This document shows positions 35,459 through 44,556 of a stretch of DNA of 64,000 nucleotides, in pieces. The translations under genes and the position numbers were made by a program. Origin of the DNA: Billgrantia pellis (GTDB lineage Bacteria; Pseudomonadota; Gammaproteobacteria; Pseudomonadales; Halomonadaceae); the NCBI RefSeq assembly GCF_008297955.1, contig NZ_VTPY01000002.1:62001-126000 (forward strand), in the 5' to 3' direction. The notes under the pieces are model-generated. The model was not told the DNA's origin. It did no database searches and saw only the letters and a list, made by a program, of their open reading frames with translations. The first letter of the stretch is position 1; each line of letters opens with the position of its first letter.

Positions 35459-36160
35459 TCAGCGAAAAGCCTCGATCTCGGCCTGTGACAGCTCTCGCCA
35501 CTCACCTTCGCCAAGCGAACCCAACGACAACGGTCCGATCGATTCTCGGTGCAGGGCGATGACGCGATTGCCGAGGGCCGCGAACATGCGTCTGACTTGA
35601 TGATAGCGTCCCTCGTACAGAGTCAGTTCGGCGTCGCGTGAGCCATGCATGATCAATTCGGCCGGTAGCGTTGGCTTGTCCTCGCCCTCGAGCAGGATAC
35701 CCTCCGCAACACGAGCCCTGGCCGCTTCCATCGCCTCCCCCTCGAGCGGTTCCGCCAGGGTCGCACGATAGACCTTGCCGCAACGACGGCGCGGCGAGGT
35801 GACACGATGGGACCACTGACCATCATCGGTGAGCAGCACCAGCCCCGTGGTATCGACATCGAGGCGCCCCACCGTCTGGAGACGTTCCGCCTTCGGCAGG
35901 TCGATCAGGTCCACTGCGCGCGGATAGAGGCCGCGACGCGCGCTGCATTCGACTTCGGTCGGCTTATGGAGCATCACATAACGCAGCCCCACCAGCGACA
36001 GCGGTCGACCGTTCCACACCACGCGATCGGCCGGGGCGACGTGGAGCGCTGCCTGCTTGGTCACCTCCCCGTTGACGCTCACCTCGCCACGATGCAGCGC
36101 CTTCTTCGCCAGACTGCGCGTCAGGTCCGTGGTCTCCGCCAGGAAGCGATCGAGACGCAT
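35459..36160 (-). CDS. rsuA: 16S rRNA pseudouridine(516) synthase RsuA
   Basis: RsuA converts U516 of 16S rRNA to pseudouridine. The 233-residue protein has an N-terminal S4 RNA-binding domain (MRLDRFLAETTDLTRSLAKKALHRGEVSVNG) and the synthase domain with catalytic Asp101 in VGRLDVDTTGLVLLTDDG, plus EGRYHQVRRMFAALGN near the end. It shares one base with the upstream amidase gene (TGATG) and ends two bases from the convergent GGDEF gene. Confidence 0.93.
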   Translation of the reverse strand: MRLDRFLAETTDLTRSLAKKALHRGEVSVNGEVTKQAALHVAPADRVVWNGRPLSLVGLRYVMLHKPTEVECSARRGLYPRAVDLIDLPKAERLQTVGRLDVDTTGLVLLTDDGQWSHRVTSPRRRCGKVYRATLAEPLEGEAMEAARARVAEGILLEGEDKPTLPAELIMHGSRDAELTLYEGRYHQVRRMFAALGNRVIALHRESIGPLSLGSLGEGEWRELSQAEIEAFR

Positions 36161-36975
36161 CAGAAACCGACTCCGTCGGAAAGCGTAAAGTGGTCGGCGT
36201 CGCGCCAGGCGGGGAACTTCTCGCGGAAGGCGTCGAGATCGTCCCGTGACAGCGTAGCGGTCTCGATGAAGGCGGTATCGCGCGGCGGGTCGATAACCGC
36301 CTCGCCCTTGAAGTCGACCAGCATGGAATCGCCGGCGTAGCGCATGCCATTGGCATCCTCACCGACTCGGTTGACGCCGATCACCGGGCATAGATTCTCA
36401 ATGGCACGCGCCTGCAGCAGGATACGCCAGGGGTGTCGCCGCGGCGCCGGCCAGTTGGCGACGCAGAGCAGAGCGTCATACTCGAAGTGCTCGCCGGGTC
36501 CCGGACTCTGCCGCAGCCAGACCGGAAAGCGCAGGTCGTAGCAGACGCTGAGCAGTATGCGAAAGCCCTTGAGCGTGACGATGACACGATCGTGACCCAT
36601 GGCATAGCGCTCATGCTCACCGGCCATGCGGAACAGGTGTCGCTTGTCGTAACAGACTCGGCTACCATCCGGGCGGGCCCACACCAACCGGTTGTAGTAG
36701 TTGCCGTCTTCGACCACCGCCACGCTGCCGGTGACGACGCACTGGCGCTGGATGGCCTGTTCACGCAGCCAAGCCACGGCCGAACTCGCTTCCATCGGTT
36801 CGGCCATCTCGCGAGAGTTCATCGTAAAGCCGGTGGAGAACATTTCGGGCAACACGATCAAATCGGTCTGGCTAACATCGAGCCCGCCCAACTGTTCCTC
36901 GAGCATTCGGCAGTTGGCTTCGGGGTCTTCCCAGCGCAGGTCGCACTGCACCAGGGTCGTACGCAGCTCACTCAT
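36160..36975 (-). CDS. Omega-amidase / carbon-nitrogen hydrolase YafV-like
   Basis: A 271-residue nitrilase-superfamily hydrolase. The Glu-Lys-Cys triad is seen as Glu44 (LPEMFSTGF), Lys111 (YDKRHLF) and Cys145 (SVCYDLRFPVWLR). The closest known type is YafV, an omega-amidase that hydrolyses alpha-ketoglutaramate and alpha-ketosuccinamate made by transaminases in methionine salvage and glutamine use. It is translationally coupled to rsuA downstream, although no functional link between the two is evident. Confidence 0.85.
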   Translation of the reverse strand: MSELRTTLVQCDLRWEDPEANCRMLEEQLGGLDVSQTDLIVLPEMFSTGFTMNSREMAEPMEASSAVAWLREQAIQRQCVVTGSVAVVEDGNYYNRLVWARPDGSRVCYDKRHLFRMAGEHERYAMGHDRVIVTLKGFRILLSVCYDLRFPVWLRQSPGPGEHFEYDALLCVANWPAPRRHPWRILLQARAIENLCPVIGVNRVGEDANGMRYAGDSMLVDFKGEAVIDPPRDTAFIETATLSRDDLDAFREKFPAWRDADHFTLSDGVGF

Positions 36976-37139
36976 CTCGGTTTTCCTTGCAATGGGCTCC
37001 CTCTCGCATCAGCCTAACCCAGCTCGGCACGGACGTCAGCCTGCCAACGAATAAGCCCGAGACGGCGCTGGCGGTGAGCCCCACGACTCGGATAGGCTGC
37101 TAATAGAAACATCCGAACCAACACACACGAGAACCTGGC

Positions 37140-38078
37140 ATGACCGCGCAGTCCTTGACCGATCGTGAGGCCACACGTGGCGTGGCTTTTGGCCTGGCCG
37201 CTTATGGCATGTGGGGCTGCTTCCCGCTGTTCTTCGCGCTTTTCCAGGGCATTCCCGCCTATGAGGTGCTGATTCATCGCATCATCTGGTCGTGCCTGTT
37301 TCTGGTCGCGTTGGTGACGATCCTCAAGCGCTGGGGACCCATACGCTCGGCGCTGGCCGAGCCCCGACGGCTAGGTCGGGTGCTGGGCTGCGCCCTGCTG
37401 ATCGCTGTCAATTGGGGGCTCTACATCTATGCCGTCGAGACGCGCCAGGTCTTTCAGGCCAGCCTCGGCTACTTCCTCACCCCGCTGGTCAACGTCGCCC
37501 TGGGCATGCTGGTGCTGCGGGAACGCATGGCCGCCCTGCAGCGCGTGGCGGTACTGTTGGCGGGGAGCGCCATCGCCATTCAGCTGCTGTTACTCGGGGA
37601 ACTGCCCTGGATCAGCCTGAGCCTGGCGCTCTCATTCGGCACCTACGGCCTACTGCGCAAGCAAGTTCCCCTCGATGGGTTGTCGGGACTGTTCGTGGAA
37701 ACACTGTTATTGTTGCCACTCGGGCTGCTCGCTCTCAGTTGGCTGAGCCTCGCGGAGCTTTCCCATTTCCTCGCCGAGCTCCGCGCCACTCTGCTGCTGG
37801 TCGCCAGCGGTATCATCACGGCATTGCCGCTGCTGGCCTTTGCCGGTGCAGCGCGCCGCCTGCGCCTGGCAACGCTGGGCTTTCTGATGTATCTCAACCC
37901 CAGCATTCAGTTCTTCATCGCGCTGCTGGTCTTTCGCGAGCCGCTATCTTCGATCCAATTGGCCACATTTCTCCTGATCTGGCTCGGCCTGGCACTGTAC
38001 TCCTGGTCGGCCTGGAACGAGCGAAAGCGCTCGCCGCTGGCGCCCGCCGGCGCAGCGCCGCAACAACAGCGGAACTGA
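37140..38078 (+). CDS. rarD: RarD-type EamA-family transporter
   Basis: A 312-residue drug/metabolite transporter with ten predicted membrane helices. RarD features are the start GVAFGLAAYGMWGCFPLFFALFQGIPAYEVLIHRIIWS and AVNWGLYIYAVETRQVFQASLGYFLTPLVNVALG. E. coli RarD is linked to chloramphenicol sensitivity, but the natural substrate is not firmly known. The protein ends in an Ala/Pro-rich basic tail. It is divergent from the amidase gene and convergent with the chemoreceptor gene; I see no clear terminator in the 59-base gap. Confidence 0.9.
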   Translation: MTAQSLTDREATRGVAFGLAAYGMWGCFPLFFALFQGIPAYEVLIHRIIWSCLFLVALVTILKRWGPIRSALAEPRRLGRVLGCALLIAVNWGLYIYAVETRQVFQASLGYFLTPLVNVALGMLVLRERMAALQRVAVLLAGSAIAIQLLLLGELPWISLSLALSFGTYGLLRKQVPLDGLSGLFVETLLLLPLGLLALSWLSLAELSHFLAELRATLLLVASGIITALPLLAFAGAARRLRLATLGFLMYLNPSIQFFIALLVFREPLSSIQLATFLLIWLGLALYSWSAWNERKRSPLAPAGAAPQQQRN

Positions 38079-38137
38079 TCCTGAGCAGGGAACCGGCGCC
38101 GCAATCGTTGCCGAACGGCTAACCACGCCGATGGAAC

Positions 38138-39730
38138 TTAGGCGCCTTCCGGCTTGTAGCCAACGCGGAAACCACCCCAATGTTTTCCATCCACGTAGAT
38201 CGGCACCGACAGGTCGTGCATCACCTCTCCGGTATCGCGCTTGTAGGTCTGTAGCAGCAGTGCTTCCTCGTGAGTACCGCAGCGTTGGCCGGTGGTGTCC
38301 TCGTAGATCCTTCGGTTACGACAGAATTTGAGATCATGCGCGTAATCACCGGTGGGCGGACGGCTGCTCTGTGCATTATGCGTGGGAATGTAGCCACGAC
38401 GATCAATACCGATGGCGTAGGCAACGCCCAGTCGCTCCAGCAGCGGTTCCTGAATCTCAGGGAAATGCTCATCGGTGTAGTGAACGAAACCGGTTTCGTA
38501 CTGCTGCGGATGGGTGCCGGGGATCGGCGTGTACTGAGCATGGAACAGGGTTTGCTCGTCCAGTTCGCCATGCTTGAGCGCCGATTCGAGCAGTGTACCG
38601 ATCCTAGCCGCGGCCTCGCGCGCAGCTTCGAAGACCTGTCGATGGCGCCCCTCGAGGCGTTGCTGGGCAAGCGCCGCGTCGACGGCTTCGGCCCCCGCCA
38701 TCAATGCACGCGCCTGACTCGCCAGTCCGTGCATGTCGCGGTTGCCCTGATCGGCGTCTTCCTCCAGCGTTGAGAGCGTCTTCGCCACCCGCTGCGAATG
38801 TCGGTTGGTATCGTCCATGGCATTGGCGATAGAGCGAATCTCGCCTTCCACCTGGTCGAAATGACCGGTCATCTCGGTGAGCTGCTCGCCCACCTTGCCC
38901 ATCTCCTTGGCACGATCGCCGACACGCTGCATCAGGTGACCGATGGTGTCGACCACCCGGTGGCTGCTGTCGCCGATATCGCCGACCAGCGCCTCGACGT
39001 TTCGCGTGGCGTCAGCGGTTCGCCCGGCCAACTGCCTCACTTCGCCAGCCACCACCGCGAAGCCCCGTCCATGTTCCCCGGCACGCGCCGCCTCGATCGA
39101 GGCGTTGAGCGATAGCAGGTTGGTCTGCTCGGCGATCTCCTCGATCAAGGAGGTCACGTGACGCACGCTATCGGTCTTCTCGCTCAACAGGTTGAGCAGC
39201 TCCAACGCGTCTTCCGAGCGTTCGGCGAGCGCCTGCATCTCCTCGATCACCTGCCCCAGCGACTCACGACTGACATGGCTGGCGTCGCGGGAGCGGCTGG
39301 CAAGCGTGGCTACGTTGGCAGCGCTGGCAGCGACCTGCTCGATGGCCGATGTGATCGCAGCCATGCTCGACGACGCCTCTCGCACGGTCTGCTGTTGACG
39401 GTCCAGGCGCTGATCCATTCGATCGGCGTGATGCGACACTTCGGCAGAAGCGATCGCCGTGGTGCTGGCCTGCTGGATCAGGCCATGCGCCATGCGCCGC
39501 AGCGAGAGAAAGTCGCGGGAAACGAACAGCCAGACATGGAAACGGTCGTTGGCCAGCGAATCAGCGCCCGCGCGATAGATCGCGGCCAGACCACTCAGAG
39601 CGAGCATGGCGCCAGAGAGCGTGGCCAGTCCCACGGAGAGAAGCGCCTGCCATTCGGCGCCGTTGCGGTAGCCAACCGCAAGGCCGGCGGCAAGGGCCAC
39701 CACGGCCAGCAGGAGCATCAATATCCGCAT
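38138..39730 (-). CDS. Methyl-accepting chemotaxis protein with C-terminal Cache-like sensor
   Basis: A 530-residue chemoreceptor with unusual order. Two closely spaced N-terminal helices (about residues 2-20 and 30-52) leave almost no periplasmic domain. The signalling hairpin follows directly, with the conserved tip [39 protein letters not shown]. The C-terminal ~160 residues form a sensor-like domain with [29 protein letters not shown] and [26 protein letters not shown], resembling a cytoplasmic Cache fold. The last residues EGA are not a CheR-tether pentapeptide. The ligand is unknown, but sensing must be intracellular. Confidence 0.85.
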   Translation of the reverse strand: MRILMLLLAVVALAAGLAVGYRNGAEWQALLSVGLATLSGAMLALSGLAAIYRAGADSLANDRFHVWLFVSRDFLSLRRMAHGLIQQASTTAIASAEVSHHADRMDQRLDRQQQTVREASSSMAAITSAIEQVAASAANVATLASRSRDASHVSRESLGQVIEEMQALAERSEDALELLNLLSEKTDSVRHVTSLIEEIAEQTNLLSLNASIEAARAGEHGRGFAVVAGEVRQLAGRTADATRNVEALVGDIGDSSHRVVDTIGHLMQRVGDRAKEMGKVGEQLTEMTGHFDQVEGEIRSIANAMDDTNRHSQRVAKTLSTLEEDADQGNRDMHGLASQARALMAGAEAVDAALAQQRLEGRHRQVFEAAREAAARIGTLLESALKHGELDEQTLFHAQYTPIPGTHPQQYETGFVHYTDEHFPEIQEPLLERLGVAYAIGIDRRGYIPTHNAQSSRPPTGDYAHDLKFCRNRRIYEDTTGQRCGTHEEALLLQTYKRDTGEVMHDLSVPIYVDGKHWGGFRVGYKPEGA

Positions 39731-39746
39731 GCGTGTCGTCTCTTTG

Positions 39747-39754
39747 TTATCGGT
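39747..39754 (-). promoter_or_regulatory. Possible flagellar sigma-28 -10 element before the chemoreceptor gene
   Basis: On the minus strand this reads ACCGATAA, seven of eight matches to the FliA -10 consensus GCCGATAA, about 17 bases before the chemoreceptor ATG. The expected TAAA at -35 is not at the right distance, and the leader would be very short, so this is a weak candidate. Confidence 0.25.
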
Positions 39755-39958
39755 GTTATTGGAGATTAACGCTATGCCAGCGACTTAGGCATCACCACTT
39801 TCGCCTGACAGACGAAAGCGCTATTCAAGACTTACCGCCCAAGGTCGATAGCCGCTCTTTTCGATTGAACGACACCTTCTTCTGCGGCAACGCTCCGGCT
39901 TGCCGTCGTTACCAGCCGATGCCGGAAGGCTCGCGACGCGAGACGCCCGGCACCATGC

Positions 39959-41233
39959 TCAGCCCTGGCTGGCGGCCAGCGCCTGCTCCAGGTCGGCCAC
40001 GATGTCGTCGATATGCTCGATGCCGATCGACAGGCGCACCATGTCCGGTGTCACTCCCGCAGCAGCGAGTTCCTCGTCGCTGAGTTGCCGGTGCGTGGTG
40101 GCGGCGGGAATCGAGGAACATGTCTTGGCGTCGCCGATATTGACCAGGCGCAGGATCATGCCCAGTGCATCGTAGAAGCGGGCCCCCGCGTCCCTGCCGC
40201 CCTGGATGCCGAAGCTGAGAATCCCCGAGGCGTGCCCGTTCATGTAGCGCTGGGCCAGCGTATGGTCCTTGTGGCTCGACAGCCCGGCGTATTGCACCCA
40301 GGTCACGGCCGGATGCCCCTCCAGGTAGTCGGCCACCCGCTGCGTATTGGCACAGATCCGTTCGATGCGCAGCGACAGCGTCTCAAGTCCCTGCAGCAGG
40401 TTCCACGCCGCCTGGGCGGAGAGTGCCGCGCCCATGTTGCGCAGCGGCACCACCCGCGCCCGGGCGATAAAGGCCGCCTCACCCACGTCGCGGGTATAGC
40501 TGACTCCGTGATAAGAAACGTCCGGTTCGTTCAGCAGCGGGAAGCGCTGCGGATGATCGGCCCAGGGAAACTTGCCCGAATCGACGATGACCCCGCCCAC
40601 GGTGGTGCCGTGGCCGCCAATGTACTTGGTGGCGGAGTGTATGACGATATCGGCCCCGTGCTCGATTGGCCGCCACAGGAACGGTGTGGGTACCGTATTG
40701 TCGACGATGACCGGTACGCCGTGGCGATGAGCGGCCTCGGTCAGCCTTGCCATGTCGACCACGCTGCCTGAGGGATTGCCGACACTCTCGCAGAATACCG
40801 CCTTGGTCCGCGCGTCGATCAGCGATTCGATGCCGTCGATATCGTCCTTATCGGCGAAACGAACCTCGATGCCCTGGCGCGGCAGAGTATGAGCGAAGAG
40901 GTTGTACGTACCGCCGTATAACTCGCTGATCGAAACGATGTTGTCGCCGGCTTCGGCGATGGTCTGGATCGCATAGGTGATCGCGGCCATGCCGGAAGCC
41001 ACCGCCAGCCCGGCGATGCCCCCCTCCAGCGCGGCAATACGCTGTTCCAGCACCGCACAGGTGGGATTCATGATGCGCGAATAGATGTTGCCCTCAACCT
41101 TGAGGTCGAAGAGATCCGCAGCATGCCGGGCGTTGTCGAAGGCGAACGAGGTGGTCTGATGGATCGGCACCGCCACGGCGTGCTGGTCGTTGGGAGCGTA
41201 GCCGTGATGCAGGGCAATGGTTTCGGGTTTCAT
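39959..41233 (-). CDS. metY: O-acetylhomoserine sulfhydrylase (MetY-type)
   Basis: A 424-residue PLP enzyme of the Cys/Met metabolism family that makes homocysteine from O-acetylhomoserine and sulfide. The PLP lysine is Lys203 in IVIHSATKYIGGHGTTVGG. The start KPETIALHHGYAPNDQHAVAVPIHQTTSFAFDN and the ISELYGGTYNLFAHTLPRQGI segment are typical of the O-acetylhomoserine group, which is longer than cystathionine enzymes. The ATG at 41233 follows AAGGAC. It is divergent from a SulP anion transporter, consistent with sulfur assimilation. Confidence 0.92.
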   Translation of the reverse strand: MKPETIALHHGYAPNDQHAVAVPIHQTTSFAFDNARHAADLFDLKVEGNIYSRIMNPTCAVLEQRIAALEGGIAGLAVASGMAAITYAIQTIAEAGDNIVSISELYGGTYNLFAHTLPRQGIEVRFADKDDIDGIESLIDARTKAVFCESVGNPSGSVVDMARLTEAAHRHGVPVIVDNTVPTPFLWRPIEHGADIVIHSATKYIGGHGTTVGGVIVDSGKFPWADHPQRFPLLNEPDVSYHGVSYTRDVGEAAFIARARVVPLRNMGAALSAQAAWNLLQGLETLSLRIERICANTQRVADYLEGHPAVTWVQYAGLSSHKDHTLAQRYMNGHASGILSFGIQGGRDAGARFYDALGMILRLVNIGDAKTCSSIPAATTHRQLSDEELAAAGVTPDMVRLSIGIEHIDDIVADLEQALAASQG

Positions 41234-41315
41234 GGCGTGTCCTTGGTGAAGGAGAATAAGGGGGTTATTTCACCTGATGCTAACCAACACTCAACCCCAC
41301 CACCAATATCGTTTA

Positions 41316-41332
41316 GTCTGGGGGACCCAGAC
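41316..41332 (+). promoter_or_regulatory. Hairpin immediately before the SulP gene start
   Basis: Perfect seven-base arms GTCTGGG and CCCAGAC around GGA end five bases before the ATG at 41338. The only Shine-Dalgarno-like purines (GGGGGA) fall inside the stem and loop. If transcribed, the structure could mask the ribosome-binding site; alternatively it is an operator. Confidence 0.4.
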
Positions 41333-41337
41333 CCTTG

Positions 41338-43068
41338 ATGCGCAGAGACGGGATGCTCAGACGCTACCTGCCGATACTCACCTGGCTACCGCACTATCAT
41401 CGTCGCCTGTGCGGCGCCGATCTGCTGGCAGGACTCATCGTCACCGTCATGGTGATTCCCCAGTCCCTGGCCTACGCCGTGCTGGCAGGACTGCCGGCCG
41501 TGGTCGGGCTGTATGCCAGCCTGCTTCCGGCGCTGGCCTACGCTTTGCTTGGCACCAGCCGCACCCTGGCCGTGGGGCCGGTGGCCATCGTGGCGCTGAT
41601 GACCGGTGCGGCACTCTCCGGCGTTGCCACTCCAGGCACGAGCGACTACCTGCAGGCCGCGCTGGTGCTTTCGCTGCTGTCGGGTGCGATCCTGGTTCTC
41701 ATGGGATTGCTGCGCATGGGCTTCGTGGCGAATTTTCTCAGTCACCCGGTGATCGCCGGCTTCCTGTCGGCATCGGGCATTCTCATCGCGGCCAGTCAGA
41801 TCGGTTACCTGCTCGGCATCGAACTGTCCGCCCGAGACCTGCTGCCGCGCGCGGCGGAGCTGGTACGGCACCTTCCCCGATTCCACCCCCCCACTCTGGC
41901 CATCGGCCTGGGAAGCCTCTTCTTCCTGCTGCTGATGCGTCAGTACGGCAGAGAAACGCTGCGCCGGCTCGGACTGTCACGGCCATTGGCCGACCTGCTG
42001 ACGCGGGCCGGCCCCGTCTTCGCCGTACTGGCGACTACGCTGATCACTTGGCACCTGGATCTCGCCGAACGGGGCGTGGCCGTGATCGGAGACGTTCCCC
42101 GGGGCCTGCCACCGCTGACCCTGCCCGGATTCGACGCCTCGCTGTGGCAGACTCTGCTGGTTCCGGCCCTGTTGATCAGTGTGGTCGGCTTCGTCGAATC
42201 CGTGTCCATGGGGCAAATGCTTGCCGCCCGTCGACGGGAGCGCATCTCGCCCAACCAGGAGCTGATCGGGCTGGGCGGCGCCAACCTGGCCGCGGCCTTT
42301 ACCGCCGGCATGCCGGTCACCGGCGGGCTGACGCGCACGGTCATCAATTTCGACGCGGGAGCGCAGACCCCGCTCGCAGGCTTCTTCGCCGCGCTGGGCA
42401 TCGGCGCGGTGACCCTGTTCCTCACGCCTGCGCTTTATCACCTGCCCATCGCCACCCTGGCGGCCACCATCACCGTGTCGATCATCACCCTGATCGACCT
42501 GCCGATGATTCGCCAGACCTGGCGTTACTCGCGCAGCGATTTCTCGGCCATGGCCGTCACCATCTTCCTGACTCTGGTCGAAGGCGTCGAAGCCGGCATC
42601 ATCAGCGGCGTGGCGCTCTCCATCGGCCTGTTTCTCTACCGTACCAGCCGCCCCCATAGCGCGCTGGTCGGACGCATCCCCGGCACCGAACACTTCCGCA
42701 ACGTTGAACGGCACGATACCGAGACCGCCAGTCACCTGGCACTGCTGCGTATCGACGAGAGCCTCTACTTTGCCAACGCACGCTACCTGGAGGATACCGT
42801 CTACGACCTGGTGGCAACGCGGCCCGAGCTTGAGCATGTCGTGCTGATCTGCTCGGCCGTCAATCTGATCGACGCTTCGGCGCTGGAGAGTCTCGATGCG
42901 ATCAACGCTCGCCTCAAGGATTCGCTTGTCACCCTGCACCTGGCCGAAGTGAAGGGCCCGGTGATGGACCAGCTCAAGCGCAGCGACTTTCTCGATGACA
43001 TGACCGGACGCGTCTTTCTCAGCTCCTACGCCGCCTGGCGCGAGCTCGCCCGCCCTCCGAATGGATGA
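41338..43068 (+). CDS. SulP-family anion transporter with STAS domain
   Basis: A ~576-residue SLC26/SulP protein. Family signatures are LLAGLIVTVMVIPQSLAYAVLAGLPAVVGLYASLLPALAYALLGTSRTLAVGPVAIVALMTG and GFVESVSMGQMLAARRRERISPNQELIGLGGANLAAAF. The C-terminal STAS domain (about 445-560) includes VVLICSAVNLIDASALESLD, with Ser in the usual phosphorylation-like position. SulP proteins carry sulfate, bicarbonate or dicarboxylates. The divergent metY favours sulfate, which is inference. TTG and a second ATG (41353) near the start leave a few codons of uncertainty. Confidence 0.88.
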   Translation: MRRDGMLRRYLPILTWLPHYHRRLCGADLLAGLIVTVMVIPQSLAYAVLAGLPAVVGLYASLLPALAYALLGTSRTLAVGPVAIVALMTGAALSGVATPGTSDYLQAALVLSLLSGAILVLMGLLRMGFVANFLSHPVIAGFLSASGILIAASQIGYLLGIELSARDLLPRAAELVRHLPRFHPPTLAIGLGSLFFLLLMRQYGRETLRRLGLSRPLADLLTRAGPVFAVLATTLITWHLDLAERGVAVIGDVPRGLPPLTLPGFDASLWQTLLVPALLISVVGFVESVSMGQMLAARRRERISPNQELIGLGGANLAAAFTAGMPVTGGLTRTVINFDAGAQTPLAGFFAALGIGAVTLFLTPALYHLPIATLAATITVSIITLIDLPMIRQTWRYSRSDFSAMAVTIFLTLVEGVEAGIISGVALSIGLFLYRTSRPHSALVGRIPGTEHFRNVERHDTETASHLALLRIDESLYFANARYLEDTVYDLVATRPELEHVVLICSAVNLIDASALESLDAINARLKDSLVTLHLAEVKGPVMDQLKRSDFLDDMTGRVFLSSYAAWRELARPPNG

Positions 43069-43234
43069 TCGTGACCCTCGATCGCGATGCATGCCTATAC
43101 CTTGGTCGCATTCCGTGCGTTTACACCCTCGCCATGATCGCCTCTTCAGCCCCTCTTTTTCCGTTTTATCAAGACATTGTTTTCCATGTTCCGCCAGGCG
43201 GACGGCTCGTTGCGACAAGTCCCGCGAGCATGCG

Positions 43235-43263
43235 TTGACACTGAGTCGACGCCTTCCTAGTAT
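43235..43263 (+). promoter_or_regulatory. Sigma-70 promoter of the TRAP transporter operon
   Basis: A perfect TTGACA at 43235-43240 and TAGTAT at 43258-43263 are spaced exactly 17 bases apart, giving a start near 43270 and a leader of about 63 bases. The rest of the 264-base gap after the SulP gene shows no gene or convincing terminator. Confidence 0.6.
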
Positions 43264-43332
43264 CGATCACAGTTTCGGAATCAAATACCGCATAGCAAAA
43301 CAATAACCTTATCCCACCACAGGAGTCATCCT

Positions 43333-44490
43333 ATGCGACAGCTCGCCCGCCCTTTCGTCTACGCCGCCCTGCCGCTTGCACTGCTGGCCGCCGGCAGCCA
43401 AGCGGCCGAGGTAGAACTGCCACGCACCATGGCCTGGACCGCTTACGGCACCAATTCCAGCGGCTATGCCCAGGCGGTGGCTATCGGCAACATGCTGCAG
43501 AATCAGTACGGTACCTCGGTGCGCATCCTGCCCGGCGATAACGATGTGTCGCGCATGACCCCGCTCAAGCAGGGGCGAGTCGATCTCTGCGCCTGCGGTA
43601 TCGCCAGTTACTACGGCGCCGAGGGCGTGATGATGTTCGCCGACCGTGAATGGGGGCCTCAACCCATCCGCGTGCTTACCACCTCCACCGCCTCCTTCGG
43701 CCTGTCATTGGCCGTGGCCGGTGATCTTGGTGTGGAGAGGCCGGCGGACCTCGCCGGCAAGCGCATCGCCTACATTCGCGGCGATGACGCTTTGAACAAA
43801 GGCACCGAGGCCTACCTCGCCTTCGGCGGGCTGACCTGGGACGATGTCGAGCGCGTCGACTACCCCGGCTATGCACGCTCGTTCGACGGCATCATCGCCG
43901 GGGACGTTGACGCCTCTTTCACTACCACCGTCACGCCGCCAGCGCAGCAGCTCGCCAGCAGCCCCCGCGGCATTAGCTGGCCGGTGCTGGACCCCGACGA
44001 CACCGAGGGCTGGGAGCGCATGCTGGCAGTGGCGCCGTATTTCCAGCCCCACGAAGTGACTGCCGGAGCGGGTAACGTCAGCGCCGATAGCCCCGTACCC
44101 AGCGCCAGCTACCCCTATCCCATCGTGGTCGCCAACCGGGATCTGGACGACAAGGTGGCCTACGGCCTGATCAATGCGCTGCAGGAAAACTACGACGAGT
44201 ACAAGGATGCCGCGCCGGGCGCCGTGGGCTATGCCTTCGAGTACCAGGACCTGACCTGGGTGCTGCCCTTCCACGATGCCGTGGTCGAGTACTACAAGGA
44301 GATCGGGGAGTGGACCGACGAGATGCAGGCGCACCAGGATTCCCTGGTCGAGCGGCAGGAGTTGCTGCTCGAAACCTGGGACGCCTTCCTCGAGGACGCC
44401 CCTTCCGACGAGGATGAGTTCCGCGACGCCTGGATGGTGGCTCGGGCGAAGGCGCTTACCGATGCCGGCTTCGATCCGGTCTTCGAATGA
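43333..44490 (+). CDS. TAXI-family TRAP transporter solute-binding protein
   Basis: A 385-residue periplasmic protein with a signal peptide (RQLARPFVYAALPLALLAAGSQAAE cut after residue ~24). The TAXI fold is indicated by TAYGTNSSGYAQAVAIGNMLQNQYGTSVRILPGDNDVSRMTPLKQGRVDLCACG and the AGKRIAYIRGDDALNKGTEAYLAFGGLTWDDVERVDYPGY segment. TAXI proteins deliver organic acids to a fused TRAP permease, as found next door. The ligand is unknown. AGGAG lies six bases before the ATG. Confidence 0.9.
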   Translation: MRQLARPFVYAALPLALLAAGSQAAEVELPRTMAWTAYGTNSSGYAQAVAIGNMLQNQYGTSVRILPGDNDVSRMTPLKQGRVDLCACGIASYYGAEGVMMFADREWGPQPIRVLTTSTASFGLSLAVAGDLGVERPADLAGKRIAYIRGDDALNKGTEAYLAFGGLTWDDVERVDYPGYARSFDGIIAGDVDASFTTTVTPPAQQLASSPRGISWPVLDPDDTEGWERMLAVAPYFQPHEVTAGAGNVSADSPVPSASYPYPIVVANRDLDDKVAYGLINALQENYDEYKDAAPGAVGYAFEYQDLTWVLPFHDAVVEYYKEIGEWTDEMQAHQDSLVERQELLLETWDAFLEDAPSDEDEFRDAWMVARAKALTDAGFDPVFE

Positions 44491-44556
44491 TACGCCGTTA
44501 GCCAGCCTGATCCCGGGGCGGCCGCGCCGCCCCTTTCCCGATTCACGGACGCCGCC

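Noticed and set aside
41977..43218. 413-codon frame antisense to the SulP gene
   Set aside because: Shadow of the transporter's codon pattern; Gln/Gly/Arg-rich with no recognisable motif.
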